Assembly: GCA_027065245.1 (NCBI GenBank)
Contig: JAMOOS010000041.1
Location: forward strand, 1 to 19,228
From: Desulfuromonadaceae bacterium
GTDB taxonomy: Bacteria > Desulfobacterota > Desulfuromonadia > Desulfuromonadales > Desulfuromonadaceae
Direction of reading: 5' to 3'
DNA: 19,228 nucleotides
The notes beneath the pieces were generated by a model. The model did not search any database. It was not told the DNA's origin and was given only the letters and a program-made list of their open reading frames with translations. Below, in pieces: positions 8,114 through 14,252 of this stretch; position 1 is the first letter of the stretch; the number at the start of each line of letters is the position of its first letter. Position numbers and translations under genes: made by a program.

Positions 8114-8874
8114 CGCTGTGCCGGTTTGCAGCGCGAGTTGTGCAACTGCTGCTCGTAGATATAGCGCTCCAGCTGATAATTGCTGAGAATCCCCTGTTCG
8201 ACAAAGTACTGACCGTAGCGCTTTTGAATCTGGCGCTGATGGCGCAGCAGCACCTGCACCTGAAACTCGCTTAAACAACCAAGCTCCACAGCACGGCGGC
8301 CAAAGCGGCTGTGCCTGCCGTGAAAACTGTTGATACGGCGAATCTGCGCAGCGCTAAGCCAGCCCCAGTGTTCGGCAATGGAGCCGATAATTGGCCGCTG
8401 ACGCCGCTGCCACACCAACGCCTCAATCATCTCGGCGTAGGTAATTACGCCACGGTAATACAGGTACATACCGATTTCAAGCTGGCGTTGCGGCAACGCC
8501 GACGCGCCCTTATCCTGCCGGGGCGGCGGCTCACGCCGCGCCTGATAACGCTGCTGCCGGGGCGGCTGGTACGTCGGTCGCTGCGGCGCTGCACTATAAC
8601 TGGCGGCGCTGTCGGCACCGGAAATTTTAAGGGTACTTTTATCTGCCGAAAAAGCCGACAGCATCTTGTAGGCGTGGTTGACATCGACAAAAGCGCCAGT
8701 ATCATCTGCCGGAGCCGCCTGCGCGTCGGGATGGGTCTGTTTGGCACGACGACGATAAGCGGACTTGACCCCGCACGGCTGGATATAATAGAGAAAATCG
8801 CGGTTGATCCGCACATCGCTGCCAAACAGCACCCGGCAGGCGTTAAGCAATTCTGTTTCAGCAAATGATGACAT
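8110..8874 (-). CDS. J-domain protein with C-terminal helical repeats
   Basis: A 254-aa cytoplasmic protein. The N-terminus (about 1-75) is a J-domain: SAYRRRAKQTHPD carries the obligatory HPD triad at 48-50 and is followed by AFVDVNHAYKMLS. It should therefore stimulate an Hsp70 (DnaK) ATPase. There is no Gly/Phe region and no zinc finger, so it is a specialised co-chaperone and not DnaJ. Residues 75-130 form a Gln/Arg/Pro-rich linker. Residues 131-254 contain about four repeats of roughly 30 aa of the type (I/F)G-x-hydrophobic-x(4)-G-x-(L/I)-(S/T), clearest in YGQYFVEQGILSNYQLERYI. These resemble the N-terminal repeats of GspE/PilB-type ATPases. The client is unknown. I see no good Shine-Dalgarno before the ATG. 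It converges on aat with a 4-base overlap. Confidence 0.8.
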   Translation of the reverse strand: MSSFAETELLNACRVLFGSDVRINRDFLYYIQPCGVKSAYRRRAKQTHPDAQAAPADDTGAFVDVNHAYKMLSAFSADKSTLKISGADSAASYSAAPQRPTYQPPRQQRYQARREPPPRQDKGASALPQRQLEIGMYLYYRGVITYAEMIEALVWQRRQRPIIGSIAEHWGWLSAAQIRRINSFHGRHSRFGRRAVELGCLSEFQVQVLLRHQRQIQKRYGQYFVEQGILSNYQLERYIYEQQLHNSRCKPAQR

Positions 8875-8938
8875 ACACGATGCCCGACAGGAGGAGAAAC
8901 AACAAACCCGGAATTGACACCTTGATGTAAAAAACTAC

Positions 8939-8969
8939 GCAACAACAAGCATGTTGCTGGCATTATACT
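8939..8969. promoter_or_regulatory. Divergent promoter region with inverted repeat
   Basis: The 154-base gap between the J-domain gene and the methyltransferase gene holds overlapping -10 elements on opposite strands: TATACT on plus (8964-8969) and TATAAT on minus (8967-8962). Next to them is the inverted repeat GCAACA-N7-TGTTGC (8939-8957). The -35 elements are weak on both strands, so an activator or repressor at the repeat is conceivable. Confidence 0.4.
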
Positions 8970-9028
8970 GAAAAAAAACCAGAAACAAAGCTTAAACTGT
9001 ACATTAACGCAGATAAGTTGGGGCAAAC

Positions 9029-10114
9029 ATGAAAAACACCATCGAACCGCTGTTTATTGTTGTACCACCGGGGCTGGAAAAATTATGTGCCGCCGAATTG
9101 GCGCAACTAAACATCCATTACGACGCCATCACCACTGGCGGCATCAGCCTGCGCGGTAATCTGGACACCATCTACCGCTGCAACCTGTGGCTGCGCTGCG
9201 CCAGCCGGGTACTGGTACGCCTGGATTCGTTCAAATGCCGTGATTTCCCCACCCTGTTCAACAAAGCGTCAAAAAGCACCTGGGGGCGGTTCATCACTGC
9301 CGGGCAGACGCTGGAAATCAGGGTGAGCTGCCGAGGTTCCCGCCTTAATCACACTGGACGTATCGCCGCTACCATAAGCAAGGCGGCAGGCAAGCATATC
9401 AGCACGGCGCCAGCGCAAGATTCACAGACATCGCGTCAACTGGTGTTCGTCCGCCTTGATGATGATATCTGCACCATCTCCATCGACAGCAGCGGCGAAC
9501 TACTGCACCGGCGCGGCTATCGCCACCACACCAGCGCCGCTCCGCTGCGCGAAAACCTAGCCGCCGCCTGCCTGGCCCACTGCAACTGGCACGGCCAGCG
9601 CCCACTGCACGACCCCTTCTGCGGCAGCGGCACCTTTGCCATCGAAGCCGCTCTTTACGCCGCCAATATCGCCCCCGGCCTGCAGCGCCAATTCTCCTTC
9701 CAGCACTGGCCCGGCTTTCGTCACGGCTTGTGGGACAATCTGCGTGCCAGCGCCATCAGCGGCCAAACCTCACCACAAACCACCATCAGCGCCGCCGACA
9801 TCTGCACACAAGCGCTGGCAGCCGCCCGTATCAATGCCGCCAATGCCGGTGTCGCCGAATGGATAACCTTCAGCCAGGCCGACGCGTTCTCCAGCACGGC
9901 CAGCACAGCTAACGGCCTGCTCATCTGCAATCCGCCCTACGGCCAGCGGCTGCACAGCAGCCACAACACCAGCGCAACCATTAAACGCATCAAAGAACAA
10001 CTGCGCCACTATCCCGGCAACTGGCACGGCGCCGCCCTGCTGCCGGGCAACGGCAGCGCAAATACCCTGTCGTTCAAAAACGGCGGTCTGGCGGTAACGC
10101 TATACCGTTTCTGA
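9029..10114 (+). CDS. THUMP-domain class I RNA methyltransferase (RlmL N-terminal-half type)
   Basis: A 361-aa protein of the COG0116 type, whose characterised member (the N-terminal half of E. coli RlmL) makes m2G2445 in 23S rRNA. An N-terminal ferredoxin-like part (LFIVVPPGLEKLCAAEL) and a THUMP domain (about 50-155) bind RNA. The SAM-binding motif DPFCGSGT is at 195-202. The catalytic N6/N2-amino motif NPPYG is at 301-305. The second SAM-dependent domain (RlmK) of the enterobacterial fusion is absent, as in most bacteria outside that group. The start is supported by TTGGGG upstream of the ATG. It ends 8 bases before the convergent ATPase gene. The exact target base is inferred from the family only. 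Confidence 0.88.
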   Translation: MKNTIEPLFIVVPPGLEKLCAAELAQLNIHYDAITTGGISLRGNLDTIYRCNLWLRCASRVLVRLDSFKCRDFPTLFNKASKSTWGRFITAGQTLEIRVSCRGSRLNHTGRIAATISKAAGKHISTAPAQDSQTSRQLVFVRLDDDICTISIDSSGELLHRRGYRHHTSAAPLRENLAAACLAHCNWHGQRPLHDPFCGSGTFAIEAALYAANIAPGLQRQFSFQHWPGFRHGLWDNLRASAISGQTSPQTTISAADICTQALAAARINAANAGVAEWITFSQADAFSSTASTANGLLICNPPYGQRLHSSHNTSATIKRIKEQLRHYPGNWHGAALLPGNGSANTLSFKNGGLAVTLYRF

Positions 10115-10122
10115 TGCAGATT

Positions 10123-11292
10123 TTAAACCACTTGCGCCAATTTAGAGACCGAATGCCAGGGAATAACATCAAACTGAGTACGCATCTGTTCTTCATCTCC
10201 TGCATAAACAAGTCGAGCCGAACCTGTAACATCGTCTGCCATAGCAAGCCACTTTTTAAGCCCGGAAAAATAACCAGTGGTAAGCGTTTTACCGGATTTT
10301 ATCTCCACAGGAAAAAGAATATCACCTTGCTCAATTATCACATCAACTTCAGTACCTGATCGATCCCTCCAGAAATAAAGATTAGAATGTAGCCCGCGAT
10401 TAAAACGCCCCTTAATAAGTTCAGAAAGAACCCATGTTTCAAACAGTGCACCACGCAGTGCATGAGTCACAACTTGGTCTTTATTCTGTATTCCCAGTAG
10501 CCAGCACGCTAATCCGGTATCATAAAAATATAATTTTGGCGATTTTATCAGGCGTTTGTTGAAATTTTTATGATGTGGTTGCAGTAAAAACAGGACATAA
10601 CTTGCTTCCAGTACAGATATCCAGGCTTTAGCCGTATTATGCGTGATGCCACAATCATTTGCTAAAGAAGAAAGATTCAACAACTGCCCGGTTCTTGCGG
10701 CACACATACGTAAAAAAAGCTGAAACGTTCTTAAATCTTTCACCTGAATCAACTGGCGCAAATCTCGCTCCAGATAAGTTACAACATAACCTGGATACCA
10801 ATCCGCCGCAGTTACCTGGCGATCATAAAGTGGAGGATAAAATCCCCGATAAATTGCCTCTTCTACACTAGACAAACCCTGCTTGGCGGCACACAGCTCA
10901 CCATGACAAAACGGCAACAACTGCACCATGCCAACGCGCCCGGCTAAAGATTGGCTAATATTTGAAAAGAATCCAAACTGCTGTGAGCCAGTTAAAATAT
11001 AACGCCCCATTCGTGGATTATTATCAACAATGGTCTGTAGATAGGAAAAAAGATCCGGGCAGCGCTGTATCTCATCAAAAATAGCACCGTCAGGATATGT
11101 TGCTAAAAAAGCACGAGGGTCTTCTTCGGCAAAGCCGCGTTTATCCAAATCTTCAAGAGACACGTAGGGTTTATCAAAAAAAACTGACCGCACCAGCGTC
11201 GTCTTACCAGATTGCCGCGGTCCAGTTACAGCAACAACCGGAAACCCTTTGCTCAATCGAAGAAGAGTATCTTTTGCATCCCTGTTAATCAT
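10123..11292 (-). CDS. AAA-family ATPase with DUF4143 domain
   Basis: A 389-aa protein of the widespread AAA_14/DUF4143 family. Walker A GPRQSGKT is at 24-31 and Walker B AIFDEIQ at 70-76. The sensor-like ILTGSQQF lies at 99-106, followed by SLAGRVGM. The C-terminal DUF4143 region has a winged-helix-like part (LANDCGITHNTAKAWISVLE) and ends in a PD-(D/E)xK-like core, GTEVDVIIE ... PVEIKSGK. The family is patchily distributed, usually a lone accessory gene, and its function is not established. The start at 11292 (MINRDAKD) fits the family; an upstream ATG at 11328 adds 12 residues. Base composition is AT-richer than the genes to its left, consistent with transfer. It marks the left limit of the variable region. 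Confidence 0.85.
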   Translation of the reverse strand: MINRDAKDTLLRLSKGFPVVAVTGPRQSGKTTLVRSVFFDKPYVSLEDLDKRGFAEEDPRAFLATYPDGAIFDEIQRCPDLFSYLQTIVDNNPRMGRYILTGSQQFGFFSNISQSLAGRVGMVQLLPFCHGELCAAKQGLSSVEEAIYRGFYPPLYDRQVTAADWYPGYVVTYLERDLRQLIQVKDLRTFQLFLRMCAARTGQLLNLSSLANDCGITHNTAKAWISVLEASYVLFLLQPHHKNFNKRLIKSPKLYFYDTGLACWLLGIQNKDQVVTHALRGALFETWVLSELIKGRFNRGLHSNLYFWRDRSGTEVDVIIEQGDILFPVEIKSGKTLTTGYFSGLKKWLAMADDVTGSARLVYAGDEEQMRTQFDVIPWHSVSKLAQVV

Positions 11293-11539
11293 GCACAGCA
11301 GGATATAACCATTTAGGCAGATTGTCAATTGAATTTACAATTAGCCAATATCGGTAAATTGTTTGCGGTAGGAGCGACATTCTATCGCGATTGTTTGGCA
11401 GGAATGACAAAGGTGCGCGGGCTCAACGTGGCAGAACACGCAGCAGATAAAAGCAGTGTACCGGGGCGGAACTCAAAGCAACAACCCCACACCAAACCAC
11501 ATTCTATTGATAAATATGTTGTCGATACGCAACACGAAG
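11293..11539. other. Spacer between ATPase gene and insertion sequence
   Basis: This gap of about 250 bases has no convincing gene. A 71-codon frame across it (11329-11544) runs into the IS left end, lacks a ribosome-binding site and resembles no family I know. The only structured item is the REP-like palindrome listed separately. Confidence 0.6.
11368..11391 (+). repeat. REP-like palindromic element
   Basis: The sequence GTAGGAGCGACATTCTATCG continues as CGAT. It has the GTAGGAGC head and the GCGA-N7-TCGC imperfect hairpin followed by CGAT seen in repetitive extragenic palindromes of Pseudomonas and some other proteobacteria. Only one copy is visible, so repetition in this genome is inferred. 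Confidence 0.4.
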
Positions 11540-11565
11540 TGTAGTGGTCTACTATCCCCGGACAC
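11540..11565 (+). repeat. IS left inverted repeat (IRL)
   Basis: Outer ten bases TGTAGTGGTC and inner eight CCGGACAC are identical to the right end in inverted orientation. Confidence 0.95.
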
Positions 11566-11605
11566 CCATTAAGGTGATATAGTCACCGCGAAAGGAGAGG
11601 TGTCC
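11560..11605 (+). promoter_or_regulatory. Inverted repeat around the orfA ribosome-binding site
   Basis: GGACACC (11560-11566) can pair with GGTGTCC (11599-11605), which ends one base before the orfA ATG. Inside lies a second hairpin, GGTGA-TATAG-TCACC (11573-11587), and the Shine-Dalgarno AAAGGAG (11591-11597). Transcripts entering from outside the IS would carry the full outer stem. A transcript starting inside the IS would not. Confidence 0.55.
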
Positions 11606-11606
11606 A

Positions 11607-11918
11607 ATGAGTAAAAAGAACAGGCGTACATTCAGTACGGAATTCAAACAGGAAGCAGCCAACCTGGTAATTGAGCAGGGGTACAGCATAGCTGCTGCAA
11701 GTCAGGCGGTCGGAGTGAGCGATTCAGTGTTGCGGCGCTGGGTGAAACAACTGAGGGGAGAAAAAGCAGGCATAACACCCCAGGGCAAAGCCATGACGCC
11801 AGAACACCATCGCATACAGGAGTTGGAGAAACGGATAAAGCAGCTGGAACAGGAGAAATCCATCCTAAAAAAGGCTACCGCTCTCTTGATGTCAGACGGA
11901 GCGAGATGTTTGCGCTGA
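11607..11918 (+). CDS. IS3-family transposase OrfA (helix-turn-helix subunit)
   Basis: A 103-aa DNA-binding protein that recognises the IS ends. The N-terminal helix-turn-helix (RRTFSTEFKQEAANLVIEQG ... SIAAASQAVGVSDSVLRRWV) is the classic IS3 OrfA form. A leucine-zipper-like heptad run (IQELEKRIKQLEQEKSILKK) mediates dimerisation and heteromerisation with the fusion transposase. A good AAAGGAG ribosome-binding site precedes the ATG. Its 3' end overlaps orfB, and the slippery site is 46 bases before its stop. OrfA alone usually represses or modulates transposition. Confidence 0.95.
   Translation: MSKKNRRTFSTEFKQEAANLVIEQGYSIAAASQAVGVSDSVLRRWVKQLRGEKAGITPQGKAMTPEHHRIQELEKRIKQLEQEKSILKKATALLMSDGARCLR
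11867..11873 (+). promoter_or_regulatory. Programmed -1 ribosomal frameshift site
   Basis: The heptamer A_AAA_AAG is in the correct phase relative to orfA (codons CTA AAA AAG). After a -1 slip the frame is open without a stop through GYRSLDVRRSE into the orfB methionine, producing OrfAB. Eight bases downstream CGCTC can pair with GAGCG, a candidate stimulatory stem-loop. Confidence 0.85.
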
Positions 11919-12778
11919 TCGATCGGTTGAGAGAGCAAAAACAGTACGAAGTAAACCGGTTATGCCGTATATTTGGCATAAGCCGAAGCAGCTATTACGA
12001 CCACTTGCTGCGCAAGAATACAATCGACGCCGAGAGGCTGCGCTTACGCGCCCTGGTAACCGAGATATACAACGCCAGTCGTCAATCAGCCGGAAGTCGC
12101 ACCATCGTTGCCAAAATGCGTGAACAAGGTGAAAAGATTGGCAGATACAAAGTTCGTCAACTGATGAAAGAAGCCGGGCTGGTCAGTAAACAGCCAAAAC
12201 CGGCAGCCTACAAAACTGCCAGGCACGAACGACCAGACATCCCCAATCTGCTGAATCGACAATTTCAGCCAGAACACCCCAACCAGGTATGGTGCGGCGA
12301 CATTACCTACGTCTGGACACAAGGACGTTGGGCGTATTTGGCTGTGGTATTGGATTTATATACTCGTCGTGTAATCGGTTGGCATTTATCCAGCTATTGC
12401 GATGCAGAACTAGCCGTGGCAGCACTGGATATGGCATATCAACAACGAGGCCGACCACGAGGCGTAATGTTTCACTCAGATCAAGGCAGCCAGTACGGCA
12501 GTATAAAATTCCGCCAGAGAATATGGCGCTACAAGATGAAACAAAGCATGAGCCGTCGCGGCAACTGCTGGGACAATGCACCGATGGAACGACTATTTCG
12601 CAGCTACAAAAGCGAGTGGATGCCCCAGACCGGGTATCCGACATTTGCCAGTGCCCAAAATGATATTAGCGAATACCTGATGGGGTACTACAACAACTAC
12701 CGACCACATCAGGCCAACGGTGGTTTGTCGCCGGTAGCAGCGGAAGAAAAACATAAATCTGTGTCCGGTTTTGCTTGA
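11906..12778 (+). CDS. IS3-family transposase OrfB (DDE catalytic domain)
   Basis: A 290-aa frame carrying the integrase-like catalytic core, translated mainly as the C-terminal part of OrfAB through the frameshift. An HTH_21-type region (about 45-95) precedes the rve domain. The catalytic residues are D132 (WCGDITY), D192 (FHSDQGSQY) and E228 (NCWDNAPMERLFRSYKSE), with the canonical 35 residues between the last two. The ending YYNNYRPHQANGGLSP is typical of the family. No frameshift or stop interrupts it, so the IS may still be active. Its stop codon lies within the right inverted repeat. Confidence 0.96.
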   Translation: MFALIDRLREQKQYEVNRLCRIFGISRSSYYDHLLRKNTIDAERLRLRALVTEIYNASRQSAGSRTIVAKMREQGEKIGRYKVRQLMKEAGLVSKQPKPAAYKTARHERPDIPNLLNRQFQPEHPNQVWCGDITYVWTQGRWAYLAVVLDLYTRRVIGWHLSSYCDAELAVAALDMAYQQRGRPRGVMFHSDQGSQYGSIKFRQRIWRYKMKQSMSRRGNCWDNAPMERLFRSYKSEWMPQTGYPTFASAQNDISEYLMGYYNNYRPHQANGGLSPVAAEEKHKSVSGFA

Positions 12779-12786
12779 CCACTACA
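12761..12786 (-). repeat. IS right inverted repeat (IRR)
   Basis: The inverse of the left end: CCGGACAC and TGTAGTGGTC are conserved on the minus strand, with eight divergent bases between. Its outermost 20 bases recur with two differences at 19107-19126. Confidence 0.95.
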
Positions 12787-12830
12787 GGAATCGGTGGTCC
12801 ACTTTCACCGGAATACGCACTTTGCTGGTT
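12787..12830 (+). mobile_element. Possible remnant of a second IS end (IS21-like)
   Basis: Directly after the IS3 element comes CGGTGGTCCACTTTCACCGG followed by AATACGC. The internal repetition GGAAT...ACTTT / GGAAT...ACTTT and this wording resemble, from memory, terminal repeats of IS21-family elements. No transposase gene accompanies it. I offer this as a resemblance only. Confidence 0.3.
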
Positions 12831-12860
12831 TAGAAGATAGCTTTTAACTGGGTGGGTATA

Positions 12861-14252
12861 ATGGATTTTATTTACTTTGCTTTGGGTAAACATTCCTTAC
12901 TTATTGATATCAATGATATCTCCTGTGTGACATGTTCCAGTTATGAAGAGTATCTGGAACATAAAACAGTGCCAGATGGTTTTATTATTGAGGGTAGCTC
13001 TGACGATGTAGCTCTGGAAGTTCTCAAAAAATTGCGGGGGGCAAGCGATACGTTTTTGTGCCCAGTATTCCTCTGTGAACATACAGGTAAACTTTTTGAT
13101 ATGTTGAGTGACGGTAAAGTTTCTAGTCTGGAGGAAGCAACTGTACAATCAGCGTCACTTTTCCAGCAGCAAATGCGCCTGCATCATGATATCGATGACT
13201 ATACTGAAAATGCATTACTCAGAGTTTTAGCATATCTGTTCTTACGTCCTAAAACTGTTGTGTTACCATTTCAGCAATGGAATCACCCTCATCTGTATTC
13301 TTATCCATTGCTTGAAGTTTTGGCCGGAGATGAGCAGGGTGGAGCCACCCTTGTTGCAACGCTAAAAAATCGGAAATTTATTACTGCTACTGAGCTTGTA
13401 GATCGGGTTCGTCATTGTCCAGCTTGCAACTATGCCCATTTTAATTTTATCGATGTGTGTCCTGAGTGTAATAGTATTGAAATTGAAAAAAAACCTTTTC
13501 TCCACTGTTTTATTTGCGGCAATGTCGCCCCGCAAGAACAGTTCATGCACAATAATACGCTAACCTGTCCTCAGTGCATGGGGCAGTTGCGGCATATAGG
13601 TGTCGACTATGATCGTCCTTTGGAGAATTATATCTGCAAGGATTGTGACTGTTTATTTCAAGAACCTGATGTTGTTGCCCATTGTCAGCATTGTGGAAAA
13701 CGGAACAGGCCTGATGAGTTGATGCCGTGGCCAGTCTACGCCTACCAAAGCACTGATCGGGTAACGTATGCAGTCAGGACGGGAGAGGTGGACGATGTCT
13801 ATAGTCTCTTTGATGAATTGCAAAATATAAATCCTGTTCACTTCAATTACACCGTCGATTGGTTATTGAAAATGTGCCAGCGTTATACAGATGAGCTTTT
13901 CAGTTTGGTTGGAATTAGGGTAAAAAACCTATCAGAGCTATATAAGAAAATAGGGAGGTATCGCCTGATTGAGTTGGTGGATGGTTACATATCACGTATT
14001 CGTGAAACAGTTCGTGTCACCGATCTTATGACACGCACTGTTACTGATGTCATTTGGATTTTGCTATCTAAGACAGATTCTTCTGGTTGCGATATCATAG
14101 TTTCCAGATTGATGTCTCTTCAATCTCTTACGATTCAGGATGAAGGGGTACAGCTGGAATGTGAAGTTGTTACTTTTAGTGCGCCGGATAATATGATCGC
14201 TGGGGAAACAGGCGAGCAACTACTTGTACGACTTGAGGGCGAGATTGCATGA
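12861..14252 (+). CDS. Pseudo-receiver / TackOD1-like zinc domain / degenerate GGDEF protein
   Basis: A 463-aa soluble protein, probably the signal receptor of the operon. Residues 1-105 look like a receiver-domain relic: PDGFIIEG puts Glu44 where the phospho-accepting Asp of PDxxxxD normally sits, and ALEVLKKLRG follows. Residues about 120-280 hold six CxxC pairs (186/189, 200/203, 216/219, 236/239, 259/262, 275/278), enough for three zinc sites, with HIGVDYDRPLENYICKDC between. This matches my memory of the TackOD1 metal-binding output domain. Residues about 340-463 resemble a GGDEF fold, but the signature is VTDVI (394-398), so no cyclase activity is expected. RVTD at 385-388 is an RxxD motif exactly five residues upstream, as in c-di-GMP inhibitory sites. 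I chose ATG 12861 over GTG 12852. No clear promoter lies upstream. The stop overlaps the next start (ATGA). Confidence 0.75.
   Translation: MDFIYFALGKHSLLIDINDISCVTCSSYEEYLEHKTVPDGFIIEGSSDDVALEVLKKLRGASDTFLCPVFLCEHTGKLFDMLSDGKVSSLEEATVQSASLFQQQMRLHHDIDDYTENALLRVLAYLFLRPKTVVLPFQQWNHPHLYSYPLLEVLAGDEQGGATLVATLKNRKFITATELVDRVRHCPACNYAHFNFIDVCPECNSIEIEKKPFLHCFICGNVAPQEQFMHNNTLTCPQCMGQLRHIGVDYDRPLENYICKDCDCLFQEPDVVAHCQHCGKRNRPDELMPWPVYAYQSTDRVTYAVRTGEVDDVYSLFDELQNINPVHFNYTVDWLLKMCQRYTDELFSLVGIRVKNLSELYKKIGRYRLIELVDGYISRIRETVRVTDLMTRTVTDVIWILLSKTDSSGCDIIVSRLMSLQSLTIQDEGVQLECEVVTFSAPDNMIAGETGEQLLVRLEGEIA

Larger units (their letters stand above)
11540..12786 (+). mobile_element. Complete IS3-family insertion sequence
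   Basis: A 1247-bp element. The left end (11540-11565) and the reverse complement of the right end (12761-12786) are 26-bp imperfect inverted repeats. They share TGTAGTGGTC at the outer edge and CCGGACAC at the inner edge, and diverge in the 8 bases between. The element begins TG and ends CA, as IS3 elements do. It contains overlapping orfA and orfB with an A_AAA_AAG frameshift signal and an intact DDE triad. The flanking bases (AAG left, GGA right) do not form a 3-4 bp target duplication. A -35-like TTGACC in the right end (12775-12780) and TCTACT in the left end (11548-11553) would be 17 bases apart in a circle junction with a 3-base spacer, as expected for an IS3 junction promoter. Confidence 0.95.

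Noticed and set aside
8889..8895. GGAGGAG, a strong plus-strand ribosome-binding motif in the gap before the methyltransferase gene
   Set aside because: The frames that start after it close within a few codons, so no gene follows.
11329..11544. 71-codon plus-strand frame before the IS
   Set aside because: It crosses a REP-like element, ends inside the IS inverted repeat, and has no Shine-Dalgarno or family resemblance.
12857..12862. Perfect TATAAT before the operon
   Set aside because: It overlaps the ATG of the first gene and lacks a -35 at 16-18 bases, so it could not give a transcript with that start.
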